A stretch of DNA of 64,000 nt, taken from contig JALNZF010000004.1 in NCBI GenBank assembly GCA_023229435.1, positions 132,117 to 196,116 on the forward strand, in the 5' to 3' direction. The notes beneath the pieces are model-generated. The model made no database searches and was not told the origin of the DNA. It saw only the letters and a list, made by a program, of their open reading frames with translations. A program made the position numbers and the translations under genes. Positions 50,649-59,760 of this stretch are shown here, piece by piece. This DNA comes from Nitrospirota bacterium. GTDB lineage: Bacteria > Nitrospirota > UBA9217. Position 1 is the first letter of the stretch, and every line of letters begins with the position of its first letter.

Positions 50649-50743
50649 CACGAAGTCACGAAGGCACTAAAAAAACAAGATTTGGATTTACAATCAAAAA
50701 CAGAGCACTTCTTTGTGTCTTAGAGTCTTCGTGGTAGTCTTTT
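50649..50743. repeat. Intergenic repeat, CACGAAG family
   Basis: ACCACGAAGTCACGAAGGCAC at the left and TTTGTGTCTTAGAGTCTTCG at the right form an imperfect inverted pair. The gap 50586-51032 holds this and no gene that I can support. Confidence 0.7.
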
Positions 50744-51032
50744 GTCTTGCCTCTGTTCTTGGTGTTTTTGTGATACTAATATTCAACCCATTAATCATAT
50801 CTATACGAACCTTCACTTGGCAAATGCCATTTCCATGTTAATTACCAACCGCATCCTTCAAAAGGATACCGCAGATCATTGCAATTGTAAAGAAAGGAAC
50901 AACGCGGAGAGCGGATTTGCCCTGAAAAAGAACCGCTGTCGGATCTGAAAAGATGTATTGACATGCAAGGTGAGTCAGCTTACCATAGTAATGATCACGG
51001 CAGTCGATGTTCCCGGATCATCAAGGAGAAAC

Positions 51033-51308
51033 ATGTCGTATACCAGGACGAGAGAAAGTACGCGTTATGATTTCCCTGCAATGATCGAGTATGTCATGGG
51101 GTCTCAAGCGGACGATGGGGTAGTTCACAAGGGAGTTACCATCAACCTCAGCACTACCGGCCTGGGCATGTATATATTTGACCTTCTCCCAAAAGGGCAG
51201 CAGATCACCATCAAGACCGCCCTCCCTGTCGTTTCCCGGACAGCTGCGATTTGCTGGACCAGAAGAGATGATGACAACTTCTACCGCTCTGGCTTGAAGT
51301 TCATATAA
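51033..51308 (+). CDS. PilZ-domain protein
   Basis: 91 residues from the ATG at 51033, preceded by AAGGAG. 'RESTRYDFPAMIEY' gives the RxxxR-type arginine pair, and 'GVTINLSTTGLGMYIF' the (D/N)xSxxG motif of c-di-GMP binding. Only a single PilZ barrel with no other domain, so it probably acts as a diffusible adaptor. No flagellar, pilus or synthase genes lie near. Confidence 0.85.
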   Translation: MSYTRTRESTRYDFPAMIEYVMGSQADDGVVHKGVTINLSTTGLGMYIFDLLPKGQQITIKTALPVVSRTAAICWTRRDDDNFYRSGLKFI

Positions 51309-51571
51309 ATAACCATACCCGGCATCACTTCCCGATTCACTTATCCCCCCCTATTTTTGTGCCTCAACACAGGCTTGATAAAAGATATTTCCAAGGACAT
51401 AAATAATATAATGCGGCATCTTCCCGTGTCATGCTGCGAAGATCATGGATGAGATGAGGACCTTGAGCAGCTCTGCGCAGGAGGCTCTGGGCAATCTTCG
51501 TCGCAAGCTTGGCTTGCGGCAACGGGAGGGAAAATAGTGCTATAATCAATATAAATACAAAGGAGGAAGCA

Positions 51572-51796
51572 ATGAATAAAAAACTGCCTGTGACGGTGGA
51601 GTTGGAGCCGGGGACGTACTATTGGTGCAGCTGTGGCAAGTCAAAGAAGGAGCCATTCTGCGACGGTTCACACAAGGAGACGACCTCAGTGCCGGTGGAA
51701 TTTGTGATGAGCGCGAAAAAGAAGGTGACGCTGTGTACGTGTCAGCGCACGAAAAAGGCCCCCTATTGCGATGGGACCCACGCAAAGGTTGACTGA
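51572..51796 (+). CDS. CDGSH-type iron-sulfur protein with two motifs
   Basis: 74 residues from the ATG at 51572 (AGGAGG upstream). Two CDGSH boxes are visible: 'WCSCGKSKKEPFCDGSHKE' and 'LCTCQRTKKAPYCDGTHAK', each with three Cys and one His for a [2Fe-2S] cluster. The double-motif single-chain form is the mitoNEET-related 'Miner2-like' arrangement found in bacteria. Likely electron transfer or redox sensing. Monocistronic. Confidence 0.92.
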   Translation: MNKKLPVTVELEPGTYYWCSCGKSKKEPFCDGSHKETTSVPVEFVMSAKKKVTLCTCQRTKKAPYCDGTHAKVD

Positions 51797-52027
51797 GCTA
51801 TTTCCATAGCAATCGCCCTGACGATCAGGCGCGGCGATAAATGGTCAATTGATAAGGGTATCGCTGACGGGATGAAGTAACTCATGACCAGATGGGTGTC
51901 ACACAACAACGGGGGAGCTGAAAAGCTGTCCCGTTTTTTGCCGTCGAGTCCCAAATCGAACTTCCATTTAGCTCCGTTTTTATGTTATTATCTGAATAAG
52001 GCATTTGAGAGAAGGGAGATGAATACT

Positions 52028-52258
52028 ATGAAGTTTACACGCATAACAGTAAACCCCAAACAAATGGGTGGAGCCCCGTGCATTCGTGGCTTGCGCATCC
52101 CGGTAGCGACCGTAGTCGGCATGGTGGCGGATGATATGACGGAAGCTGAAATATTGAAAGCATACCCTGACCTCATGCACGATGACCTCCGGGAAGCCCT
52201 TCAGTACGCTGCCGAAGCAGTGCGGGAGCGTGAATTGCCGCTGGTGACAGTCGCGTGA
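52028..52258 (+). CDS. DUF433-family antitoxin
   Basis: 76 residues from the ATG at 52028 (52019 is also possible; GAAGGGAG lies just before). 'ITVNPKQMGGAPCIRGLRIPVATVVGMVADDMTEAEILKAYPDL' is the DUF433 winged-helix signature. It overlaps the following DUF5615 gene by 4 bp, and the pair is a known toxin-antitoxin-like arrangement. A second copy of the gene is at 55964-56179. Confidence 0.88.
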   Translation: MKFTRITVNPKQMGGAPCIRGLRIPVATVVGMVADDMTEAEILKAYPDLMHDDLREALQYAAEAVRERELPLVTVA

Positions 52259-52629
52259 AGTTTCTCATCGACAATGCGTTGTCCCCCGTGGTCGCTGATG
52301 GTCTCCGCAAAGCCGGTCATGACGCAGTGCACGTGCGGGATTACGGTATGCATGCCGCCGAGGATGAGGCCATCATGGAAAGGGCGGGAAAAGAGGATCG
52401 AATTGTCGTTTCCGCCGATACTGATTTTGGCACTCTTCTGGCCCTCCGAAAGGAGAGTCGGCCGTCAGTAATCATCTTCCGTCGCGGAACAGAACGTAGA
52501 CCAGAAAAGCAGATCGCCCTTCTTGTGGCAAATCTTCCGGCAATTGATGCTGATTTAAAACGAGGCAGCGTTGCGGTGTTTGAACAATCACGCGTTCGTG
52601 TCCGATTGCTGCCCATCGGACGGGAATAA
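52255..52629 (+). CDS. DUF5615 PIN-like toxin
   Basis: 124 residues, GTG-or-ATG overlap with the antitoxin (start within its stop). 'MKFLIDNALSPVVADGLRKAGHDAVHVRDYG' holds the first Asp and 'RIVVSADTDFGTLLALRK' the second acidic cluster of the PIN-like fold. Usually paired with DUF433. The upstream partner overlaps by 4 bp, so they are translated together. Confidence 0.88.
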   Translation: MKFLIDNALSPVVADGLRKAGHDAVHVRDYGMHAAEDEAIMERAGKEDRIVVSADTDFGTLLALRKESRPSVIIFRRGTERRPEKQIALLVANLPAIDADLKRGSVAVFEQSRVRVRLLPIGRE

Positions 52630-52790
52630 ACGTAAATTGAGTTGTGACCTGCCCTTTGCCCCCGGCACCATCCCGAAATCCGAACTCCGAACCCTGCCCT
52701 TTAACCCATGTTATTTCGGGGCTGGACAATTTTAGTCACTTGTAGTAGAGTTTTCGAGAATAATTTCAGTCCAGTGACTGTGGGGTGCTG

Positions 52791-55781
52791 ATGGGGCTGC
52801 CGAAAGAAATCGCAGATTTGATCGAACGCTTTGAGCGAAACCGTGAATCCTACATGTCCGGGGCATATAACGAAACACAGCTCAGGCGTGAATTTCTGGA
52901 CCCCTTTTTCAGCGCCCTGGGCTGGGATGTAGAGAACAAGCAGGGTTACGCCGAAGCATACAAAGATGTTATCCACGAAGACGCCCTCAAGATCGGCGGC
53001 GCTACCAAGGCCCCGGATTACTGCTTCCGAATCGGCAGCGTAAAGAAGTTCTTCGTTGAAGCGAAAAAGCCCTCAGTCAACCTCAAAGATGATATCAGCC
53101 CCGCCTTTCAGCTCCGGCGCTATGCCTGGTCAGCAAAACTACCTTTGAGCATCCTCACCGACTTCGGGGAATTCGCCGTCTACGACTGCCGCATAAAACC
53201 TGTTCAGACCGATAAAGCATCTACCGGGCGACTGCTGTACTTCACCTATAAAGACTATCCAACAAAATGGGATGAAATCGTCTCAATTTATTCCCGTGAA
53301 GCCGTTCTCAAGGGATCCTTTGACAAGTATGCGGAGTCTTCAAAGCTCAAAAAGGGAACGACGACGGTAGACGATGCATTCCTGACTGAGATCGAAGACT
53401 GGCGCGACCTCCTCGCGCGCAACATCGCAATCCGAAACCCGGACCTTTCCCAACGCGAACTAAACTTTGCTGTACAGCGCACCATCGACCGCATCGTGTT
53501 CCTGCGAATCTGTGAAGACCGGGGCATCGAGGAATACGGAAGGCTCCAGACCCAATTGAACGGAACCAATGTTTACAAACGTCTTGTTCAGCTCTTCAGC
53601 CAGGCCGATGACCGGTACAACTCCGGCCTGTTCCATTTTCAGAGAGAAAAAGATCGGCACGAAGAGCCGGACAAACTCACTCCGAACATTTCCATTGACG
53701 ACAAGCCTCTTAAAGACATTATCAACCGGCTCTACTATCCAGAAAGCCCTTACGAATTCTCTGTGCTCTCCGCTGATATTCTTGGTCAGGTGTACGAGCA
53801 ATTCCTCGGCAAGGTCATTCGCCTCACAGCAGGGCATCAGGCGAAGGTGGAGGAGAAGCCCGAGGTCAGAAAAGCAGGCGGCGTCTATTACACACCGAAG
53901 TACATCGTGGATTACATCGTCAAGAATACCGTGGGGAAGTTATTAGATCCCGGCAATCATCCTTCATCCGTCATTCCCGCCCCTGCTTCAATCATGCAGG
54001 GGCAGGCTCCAGCGGGAATCCAGGCAAAAGAACTGGATCCCCGTTTGCACGGGGATGACAAAATAAAAAGCATTACCCCGAAAGAAGCAGTAAAGATTCG
54101 CATCCTCGATCCTGCCTGCGGGTCAGGTTCATTCCTTCTCGGCGCATATCAATATCTTCTCGACTGGCATTTGAAATGGTACATCGACAACGAACCTGAT
54201 AAATGGGCCAAGGTCAAGCAGCCTACAATTTACCAAGGTCCGTCACCCGATCCGCGTACTCCAAACTGGCATCTTACCACAGCAGAGAGAAAACGCATTC
54301 TTCTGAACAATATCTATGGCGTGGACATAGACTCCCAGGCCGTGGAAGTGACGAAACTGTCGCTTCTCCTCAAAGTCCTCGAAGGCGAGAACAACCAGAC
54401 CCTTGCGAATCAGCTCCGCATGTTCCACGAGCGGGCGCTGCCCGATCTCGGTGATAACATCAAATGCGGCAACTCGTTGATCAGCCCGGACTTCTACCAG
54501 CAGCAGACTATGCTGGAGGATGAAGATCGGTATCGCGTGAATGTATTTGATTGGGAAAGAGAATTCTCGGAGATCATGAAGGTTGGCGGATTCGATGTTG
54601 TGATTGGGAATCCGCCGTATGGAGCAGATTACAGTGAAAGTGAAAAGCATTATTTTCAGTTGCGCTATATTTACAAGAAAGGTAAGCCTGAGACATATAT
54701 CTTCTTTATAGAGAAGGGAGTATCGTTGCTTCGTACGAGTGGCATATTGGGATACATAACACCGAATGCATGGCTAACAAATCACTATGGAGTTCAAGTC
54801 AGAAGCTATTTGCTTGACCAGGTCTCATTTAATCATGTTGTTGACTTAGAGCCGGTCAAGGTCTTTGAGGGTGCTGTCGTCGATACGATGATATTAGTCT
54901 TATCTAAAGGAGTGCCGAAGCAGGACTCGCCGATGACGTGCGTGTGGGTTGGCGCAAAAGATAAAAGCATCATAAAGAAATTCGTCACGAATCAAAAAGC
55001 ATGGAAGGATGACAGCGAAGCAATTATTAACCTTCAAGCCAATCCAATAGAACTCAATGTGCTACAGCGCATAGACAAGGCAGAGGCTACACTTGATTCA
55101 ATTGTCGAGTTTTCACAAGGCGTAATACCTTACGAAACAAAAGCAGAAGGAGCAGCGAACAAATATATCAGCAGTAAGTCAAATGGTCCTGAATGGCTTC
55201 CATTGTATGAGAACGCATCTCAAGTGCGGCGTTATTCTTTGGATAAACCTAAGTCATTTATTAAGTATGGCGATTGGCTTACACGGAGTCGAGAGCAGAG
55301 GTTTTTTTCTGAGCCAAAGATACTTTTCCACAGGTTACGCAAGAAGCTTCCGCGCCAGCTTATTGGCTGTATAGAGACGAGCGGTGCCGTTAATCGGCAT
55401 TCACTATCTAATCTGATATTGAGGCCAAATGTTGACCGTACTATGCTACTCGCAGTACTTGGCTTGTTTAATTCAAACCTAGCTAACTGGTTGTTTGTTA
55501 AAAAATATGGAGTCTTAATGGAGGTCGGCGGTTTTAAAATCGGCAAACTACCGCTGCCAATAAAATGGGACGACACGGCATCAGATTTATGCAGAATTGT
55601 CGAGCAAATGCTTTCGCTCAACAGGAAGGCGTTTGTAGCCAAGACCGACCACGAAAAGACCACTCTCCAGCGTCAGATCGACGGTGTCGATCAACAGATT
55701 GACCAGTTAGTGTATGAATTGTATGATTTGACGGAAGAGGAGATAAGGATTGTGGAAGGGGATAGAGTATTAAGCCAGTAG
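52791..55781 (+). CDS. Type IIG restriction-modification enzyme (Eco57I-like), with in-frame repeat insertion
   Basis: 996 residues from the ATG at 52791 (GTG at 52785 also fits). The N-terminal nuclease part shows 'APDYCFRIG' and 'FFVEAKKPS', a PD-ExK site. The methyltransferase has motif I 'ILDPACGSGSFLL' and motif IV 'VVIGNPPYGADYSESE' (N6-adenine). A C-terminal target-recognition region and coiled coil ('IVEQMLSLNRKAFVAK') follow. At about residues 393-422 lies a 30-codon insertion (53968-54057) that is a copy of the dispersed palindromic repeat. It falls between the nuclease/linker and the methylase motif I. Both restriction and methylation activities would be in one chain. Flanked by toxin-antitoxin genes. 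Confidence 0.9.
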   Translation: MGLPKEIADLIERFERNRESYMSGAYNETQLRREFLDPFFSALGWDVENKQGYAEAYKDVIHEDALKIGGATKAPDYCFRIGSVKKFFVEAKKPSVNLKDDISPAFQLRRYAWSAKLPLSILTDFGEFAVYDCRIKPVQTDKASTGRLLYFTYKDYPTKWDEIVSIYSREAVLKGSFDKYAESSKLKKGTTTVDDAFLTEIEDWRDLLARNIAIRNPDLSQRELNFAVQRTIDRIVFLRICEDRGIEEYGRLQTQLNGTNVYKRLVQLFSQADDRYNSGLFHFQREKDRHEEPDKLTPNISIDDKPLKDIINRLYYPESPYEFSVLSADILGQVYEQFLGKVIRLTAGHQAKVEEKPEVRKAGGVYYTPKYIVDYIVKNTVGKLLDPGNHPSSVIPAPASIMQGQAPAGIQAKELDPRLHGDDKIKSITPKEAVKIRILDPACGSGSFLLGAYQYLLDWHLKWYIDNEPDKWAKVKQPTIYQGPSPDPRTPNWHLTTAERKRILLNNIYGVDIDSQAVEVTKLSLLLKVLEGENNQTLANQLRMFHERALPDLGDNIKCGNSLISPDFYQQQTMLEDEDRYRVNVFDWEREFSEIMKVGGFDVVIGNPPYGADYSESEKHYFQLRYIYKKGKPETYIFFIEKGVSLLRTSGILGYITPNAWLTNHYGVQVRSYLLDQVSFNHVVDLEPVKVFEGAVVDTMILVLSKGVPKQDSPMTCVWVGAKDKSIIKKFVTNQKAWKDDSEAIINLQANPIELNVLQRIDKAEATLDSIVEFSQGVIPYETKAEGAANKYISSKSNGPEWLPLYENASQVRRYSLDKPKSFIKYGDWLTRSREQRFFSEPKILFHRLRKKLPRQLIGCIETSGAVNRHSLSNLILRPNVDRTMLLAVLGLFNSNLANWLFVKKYGVLMEVGGFKIGKLPLPIKWDDTASDLCRIVEQMLSLNRKAFVAKTDHEKTTLQRQIDGVDQQIDQLVYELYDLTEEEIRIVEGDRVLSQ
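53968..54057 (+). repeat. Palindromic repeat inserted in frame in the type IIG gene
   Basis: 90 bp, exactly 30 codons. It starts GTCATTCCCGCCCCTGC and ends CACGGGGATGAC, matching the dispersed repeat family seen at 10693, 18464, 33471 and 45206. It encodes a segment ending 'KELDPRLHGDDK'. Length divisible by three and absence of stops keep the gene open. Confidence 0.8.
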
Positions 55782-55808
55782 GTTGGGTTGAACGCAGTGA
55801 AACCCAAC
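55782..55808. terminator. Hairpin after the type IIG gene
   Basis: GTTGGGTT (55782-55789) pairs with AACCCAAC (55801-55808) over an 11-nt loop. There is no T-run, so it may be a repeat or processing site rather than a true terminator. Confidence 0.45.
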
Positions 55809-55963
55809 ATTATGGAACCGCGAGGGGGACGTCGTTGTTGACGTTGCACTGAGATTTTTCCATGAGTAAACCGAACCATTTTGTCGCAGACAGATAGTGC
55901 CAAGCGTTTCTGTGTGTGTTAAAATAAAGGATATAGCAGTATGGAGAACAGGAGGTATGGCAT

Positions 55964-56179
55964 ATGTTTGACCGTATTACGTTCGATCCAAAAATCATGG
56001 GTGGCCGGGCCTGCATTCGCGGGATGCGCATACCGGTTTCCGTGATCATTGGACAGATCGCCCACGGCGCAACCATGGACGAGGTGCTGGCGGATTATCC
56101 CGACCTGGAACCCGGCGATGTCCAGCAAGCGTTGGAATACGCGGCTTGGTTGACTCAGGAAGAAGTGCATACGGTATAG
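55964..56179 (+). CDS. DUF433-family antitoxin (second copy)
   Basis: 71 residues. 'ITFDPKIMGGRACIRGMRIPVSVIIGQIAHGATMDEVLADYPDL' has the DUF433 signature and is clearly related to the copy at 52028-52258. GGAGG precedes the ATG. Its usual DUF5615 partner is reduced to 19 codons immediately downstream, so this antitoxin may be orphaned. Confidence 0.88.
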   Translation: MFDRITFDPKIMGGRACIRGMRIPVSVIIGQIAHGATMDEVLADYPDLEPGDVQQALEYAAWLTQEEVHTV

Positions 56180-56188
56180 GGGAAACGG

Positions 56189-56245
56189 ATGCGATTTCTT
56201 GCGGATATGGGGGTTCCCCAGCGGATTGTTGACACAGATAGATAA
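56189..56245 (+). pseudogene. Truncated DUF5615 toxin remnant
   Basis: Starts 10 bp after the DUF433 stop. The 18 residues 'MRFLADMGVPQRIVDTDR' follow the DUF5615 N-terminus ('MKFLxDxxxSxxVxxxLR') and then stop; nothing of the rest of the domain follows before the terminator. Confidence 0.55.
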
Positions 56246-56246
56246 G

Positions 56247-56269
56247 CCCCTCCAGTCGGAGGGTTTTTT
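56247..56269 (+). terminator. Rho-independent terminator
   Basis: CCCTCC (56248-56253) pairs with GGAGGG (56258-56263), then TTTTTT. Ends the DUF433 transcript. Confidence 0.85.
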
Positions 56270-56331
56270 GTTTGCAATCCAGGCTGCGGTTTGATAAAGT
56301 ATATACGGCCCTTAAAGAGAGGAGGTAAATT

Positions 56332-56556
56332 ATGCCTAAAACTATCGAAGCGATTTATGAAAATGGTATTTTGCGTCCTCTTCGGCCGATAAAAGGGCTG
56401 AAAAAGCATCAGACGGTCTCAATAACCGTGGAAAAGACGGCAAGGAAGAAGCACCCACTGCACGGACTGTGCGGAATACTTCCGGATGTTGATGCCGCGG
56501 AGATGCTGAAGGCCGTTGAGAATGAGTTTGAAAAGGTGGATTTGAATGAGTGGTAA
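56332..56556 (+). CDS. DUF104-family antitoxin
   Basis: 74 residues. 'IEAIYENGILRPLRPIKGLKKHQTVSITVE' is the DUF104 (AF2212-like) beta-rich DNA-binding fold; the C-terminal acidic tail would bind the toxin. It overlaps the next PIN gene by 11 bp. GGAGGTAA precedes the ATG. Confidence 0.88.
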   Translation: MPKTIEAIYENGILRPLRPIKGLKKHQTVSITVEKTARKKHPLHGLCGILPDVDAAEMLKAVENEFEKVDLNEW

Positions 56557-56935
56557 GATCGCTCTGGATACGGATGTGTCCATCAAGTTCCTGAATGGCG
56601 ATACGAATATTGATGCCGTCCTGTTGAAATACTCGGAGATATGCCTTCCCGCGATCGTTGTCGGTGAGCTTGTATTCGGCGCTTTAAATTCGAAGCATGC
56701 GGAGCAGAATCTGGCAAGACATCGAAAACTAATCCATAGCACCAAGATTCTTGCCATAACGGAAGCTACGGCGAACACCTATGCAAAAATACGATTGGCC
56801 CTAAAAAAGAAGGGTAAGCCGATCCCGGAAAACGATCTTTGTATTGCTGCGACTTGCATTGAGCATAAATTGCCATTAATGAGCTGTGATGGACATTTCG
56901 AATATATTGACCAGCTTAATTTGATGAGTATCTGA
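56546..56935 (+). CDS. PIN-domain toxin (VapC-like)
   Basis: 129 residues. 'IALDTDVSIKFLNGDT' carries the first Asp, 'LPAIVVGELVFGALNSK' the Glu, 'PIPENDLCIAATCIEHKLPLMSCD' the last two acidic sites. It overlaps the DUF104 antitoxin gene by 11 bp. This is the second PIN toxin of the window, besides the one at 38382-38816 and the two PIN-like DUF5615 loci. Confidence 0.9.
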   Translation: MSGKIALDTDVSIKFLNGDTNIDAVLLKYSEICLPAIVVGELVFGALNSKHAEQNLARHRKLIHSTKILAITEATANTYAKIRLALKKKGKPIPENDLCIAATCIEHKLPLMSCDGHFEYIDQLNLMSI

Positions 56936-57089
56936 GAAATCAAATTTCCTCATACCCGAGATTCCCTCTGATTAATCACTTGCAGCATCGCCCTCGCCTG
57001 TACATAACAGCGTCGTGTCTTGAATCTTTGTAGCTCAGCGAAATTGCCTTCCACTACATGTCCGCAGCCGGAGAACAAATTCCTTCCGT

Positions 57090-57356
57090 TTACACGGAAA
57101 CAAGGGACTCACGACGGGGCCTCCTGTTGAGGTTGATCGAACTAATTACCGGCAGGCGGTGCCCGAGTTTAAACCCCACGATGATCCAATCTTCAAGTGT
57201 GGAGCGTAGTTCATTCTCGCATCCTTTAAGGGTTTTGGAGAATGCTATCACTCCCTTGCATTTGGGTAGACGTCCGGCAAACGAGCCATCGTCAAGCTTG
57301 TCGTATTCAGCGAGAGCCATTGCGGCATTGATATATTCCGTAAAAGTAAATTCCAT
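57090..57356 (-). CDS. HicB-family antitoxin
   Basis: 88 residues. 'MALAEYDKLDDGSFAGRLPKCKGVIAFSKTLKGCENELRSTLEDWIIVGFKLGHRLPVISSINLN' matches HicB proteins with the partial RNase-H-like fold. The C-terminal 'RRPRRESLVSV' is short. No intact hicA follows; one frame just downstream on the minus strand (about 57085-57030) begins 'KRKEFVLRL' and soon stops, which could be a HicA remnant. GGAGGTG precedes the ATG at 57356. Confidence 0.75.
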   Translation of the reverse strand: MEFTFTEYINAAMALAEYDKLDDGSFAGRLPKCKGVIAFSKTLKGCENELRSTLEDWIIVGFKLGHRLPVISSINLNRRPRRESLVSV

Positions 57357-57492
57357 TTATCACCTCCACCTTCAATGATACATCATAGGGTTAGTTATAG
57401 TCAGTTCTGCGTTTTTTGCAATAGGGTTTTATCTGTGTGCAAACAACATCGCTATTGAGCCTCGCAGTCGGCAATCAGATGAGTGTATAAAA

Positions 57493-57525
57493 GAAAAGGG
57501 GTCATCGATGAGATGACCCCTTTTC
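57493..57525 (-). terminator. Bidirectional Rho-independent terminator
   Basis: GAAAAGGGGTCATC (57493-57506) pairs perfectly with GATGACCCCTTTTC (57512-57525) over GATGA. It ends typA (leftward), with a T-rich tail on that side, and could also act on the other strand. Confidence 0.9.
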
Positions 57526-57548
57526 TTTCGGTCCGTTGCTGTAAATGT

Positions 57549-59372
57549 TTACTCGCTCTTTTCCCTGCTGCTCTTCGGCCTTTTATTCTGGTCGAGGATC
57601 TTCTTTCGCAGTCGGATGGAATGTGGCGTTACTTCCACGAGTTCGTCTTCCTTGATGAACTCAAGCGACTGCTCAAGCGACAGCAGCCGATGGGGCACGA
57701 GGCGGAGCGCTTCGTCGGCGCCCGACGCGCGCATGTTCGTCAGCTTCTTTTCCTTGATCACATTCACGTCCATGTCGTTCTCGCGCGAGTTCTCTCCCAC
57801 GATCATGCCTTCGTATACCGCCGTGCTTTCATTGATGAAGAGCTCGCCGCGGGGCTGGATGTGGTAGAGGGCATAGGTCGTGGTCTTGCCTGCACGGTCG
57901 GCCACGAGCGCTCCGGTGGAGCGCTTGGCGATCGCGCCCTGCCAGGGTTCGTACCCGTCGAAGAGGTGGTTCAAGAGGCCGGTGCCCCGGGTGTCGGTCA
58001 GGAACTCCGACCGGAAGCCGATGAGACCGCGCGCGGGGATGCGGAACTCGAGCCTGACGCGGCCGTGACCATTGTTCGCCATCTTGGTCATGCGGCCTTT
58101 GCGGGAACCGAGCTTCTGGGTCACTACTCCTATGAATTCATCAGGGCAATCGATGACCAGGTTTTCCATGGGCTCGAACGTTTTTCCGTCGCGGATCTTT
58201 GTAATGGTCTCGGGCTGGGAGACAGAAAGCTCATAGCCTTCCCGCCGCATCATCTCGATCAGGATCGCAAGCTGAAGTTCGCCGCGTCCCAGGACCTTGA
58301 AGCTGTCAGTGGCATCGCCTGGTTCGACCTTGATCGCCACGTTGTACAGGAGTTCCTTCTCGAGCCGCTCCTTCAAATGGCGGGAGGTGACGAACTTGCC
58401 TTCCTTGCCGGCAAAGGGCGAATTGTTGATCGAAAAAATCATCGAGATCGTGGGCTCATCCACGGCAATGCGGGGCAGGGGCTTCGGGTTTTCCGGATCA
58501 GTGATCGTATCGCCGATGTTCACGCCTTCAATGCCGGCCAGTGCCACGATGTCCCCGACCGTGGCGCTGGGCGTGTCCACGCGTTTCAGACCCTCAAACG
58601 AAAAGAGCGACGTGATCTTGGTTTTGACCATATCACCGCTCTGGGTGATCACGCCGATGGGCTCGGCGACCCTTGCCGTGCCGGCGAAGATCTTTCCGAT
58701 GGCCAGCCGTCCGACATAATCGTTATAAATGATGTTCATGACCAGGAGCTGGAGCGGCGCGGTCTCGTCGCCTTCAGCCTGCGGTACGGTATTCACGATC
58801 AGATCGAAGAGGGGCTTCAGGTTAGTACCTTCATCCTCCATCTTCAGTTTGGCGATGCCGTCCCGTGCGTTGGTGTACACAACGGGGAAGTCGAGCTGGG
58901 CATCGTTTGCGTCGAGGTCGATAAACAGGTCGTACACCTCATCCACCACTTCGGTGATCCGGGCGTCGGGACGGTCTATCTTATTGATGACGAGGATCGG
59001 CGGCAGCCCGAGCTCGAGCGCCTTCTTGAGCACGAAGCGGGTCTGGGGCAACGGCCCTTCCGAGGCGTCCACGAGCAACAGGACGCCATCCACCATCTTG
59101 AGGGTGCGTTCCACTTCGCCGCCGAAGTCCGCGTGGCCCGGAGTGTCCACAATATTGATCTTCACGCCGTTGTAGTGCAGGGACGTGTTCTTGGCCATGA
59201 TGGTGATCCCGCGCTCGCGCTCGAGATCGATGTTGTCCATCACCCGCTCCTGGACTCGCTCATTGTCGCGGAAGGTGCCGCTTTGGCGCAGGAGCGTGTC
59301 CACGAGGGTCGTCTTGCCGTGGTCAACATGGGCGATGATGGCGATGTTGCGAAGGTCTGTTCTTTTTATCAT
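57549..59372 (-). CDS. typA: Translational GTPase TypA/BipA
   Basis: 607 residues. 'NIAIIAHVDHGKTTLVDTLL' is the P loop, 'ERERGITIMAKNTS' switch I, 'VDTPGHADFGGEVER' switch II and 'NKIDRPDAR' the NKxD box. EF-Tu-like domain II, EF-G domain III/V and the BipA-specific C-terminal domain ('IRLRKKILDQNKR') complete it. It binds the ribosome and aids 50S assembly and stress adaptation. Leftward, with a strong terminator 24 bp past the stop. Confidence 0.97.
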   Translation of the reverse strand: MIKRTDLRNIAIIAHVDHGKTTLVDTLLRQSGTFRDNERVQERVMDNIDLERERGITIMAKNTSLHYNGVKINIVDTPGHADFGGEVERTLKMVDGVLLLVDASEGPLPQTRFVLKKALELGLPPILVINKIDRPDARITEVVDEVYDLFIDLDANDAQLDFPVVYTNARDGIAKLKMEDEGTNLKPLFDLIVNTVPQAEGDETAPLQLLVMNIIYNDYVGRLAIGKIFAGTARVAEPIGVITQSGDMVKTKITSLFSFEGLKRVDTPSATVGDIVALAGIEGVNIGDTITDPENPKPLPRIAVDEPTISMIFSINNSPFAGKEGKFVTSRHLKERLEKELLYNVAIKVEPGDATDSFKVLGRGELQLAILIEMMRREGYELSVSQPETITKIRDGKTFEPMENLVIDCPDEFIGVVTQKLGSRKGRMTKMANNGHGRVRLEFRIPARGLIGFRSEFLTDTRGTGLLNHLFDGYEPWQGAIAKRSTGALVADRAGKTTTYALYHIQPRGELFINESTAVYEGMIVGENSRENDMDVNVIKEKKLTNMRASGADEALRLVPHRLLSLEQSLEFIKEDELVEVTPHSIRLRKKILDQNKRPKSSREKSE

Positions 59373-59760
59373 TCTTTTTATCCTTTTTTACCACGATGAG
59401 CACGAAGAAGTTCTTGGTGACAGGGGTTTTTCGTGGAACGCAGTGGGTTCTTTACAAGCTGGGCATACTACCCTGTCAGACCCGTCTTGTCAATGGAATA
59501 ATACGTTCTCGCAGGTAATGCGGCGAAGCTTGAAACACGACCTTCGCAGCAGCAAGTCCTGGAAATGAATTTGCTGATCGCCCTTGCAAGCAAGTCGGGG
59601 CTGAATACCCCCCGGGGCAAATCGCCCTGCAAAATGCCGGACCTGTCATTTCCGCATGCCGGTCATTCTTTCCGCTCAAAGAAACAGTTGAAGGCTGATG
59701 TTGGAATCGGGAAATCGTGTATAATAGAAACATTCAGCATCATTCCTCAGGAGGTATTCT

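Noticed and set aside
57030..57089. HicA start after the HicB gene
   Set aside because: The frame 'KRKEFVLRL' stops after about 18 residues and similarity is too weak to call.
57483..59399. 638-residue open frame opposite typA
   Set aside because: Same reason: it mirrors a well-conserved gene and has no domain of its own.
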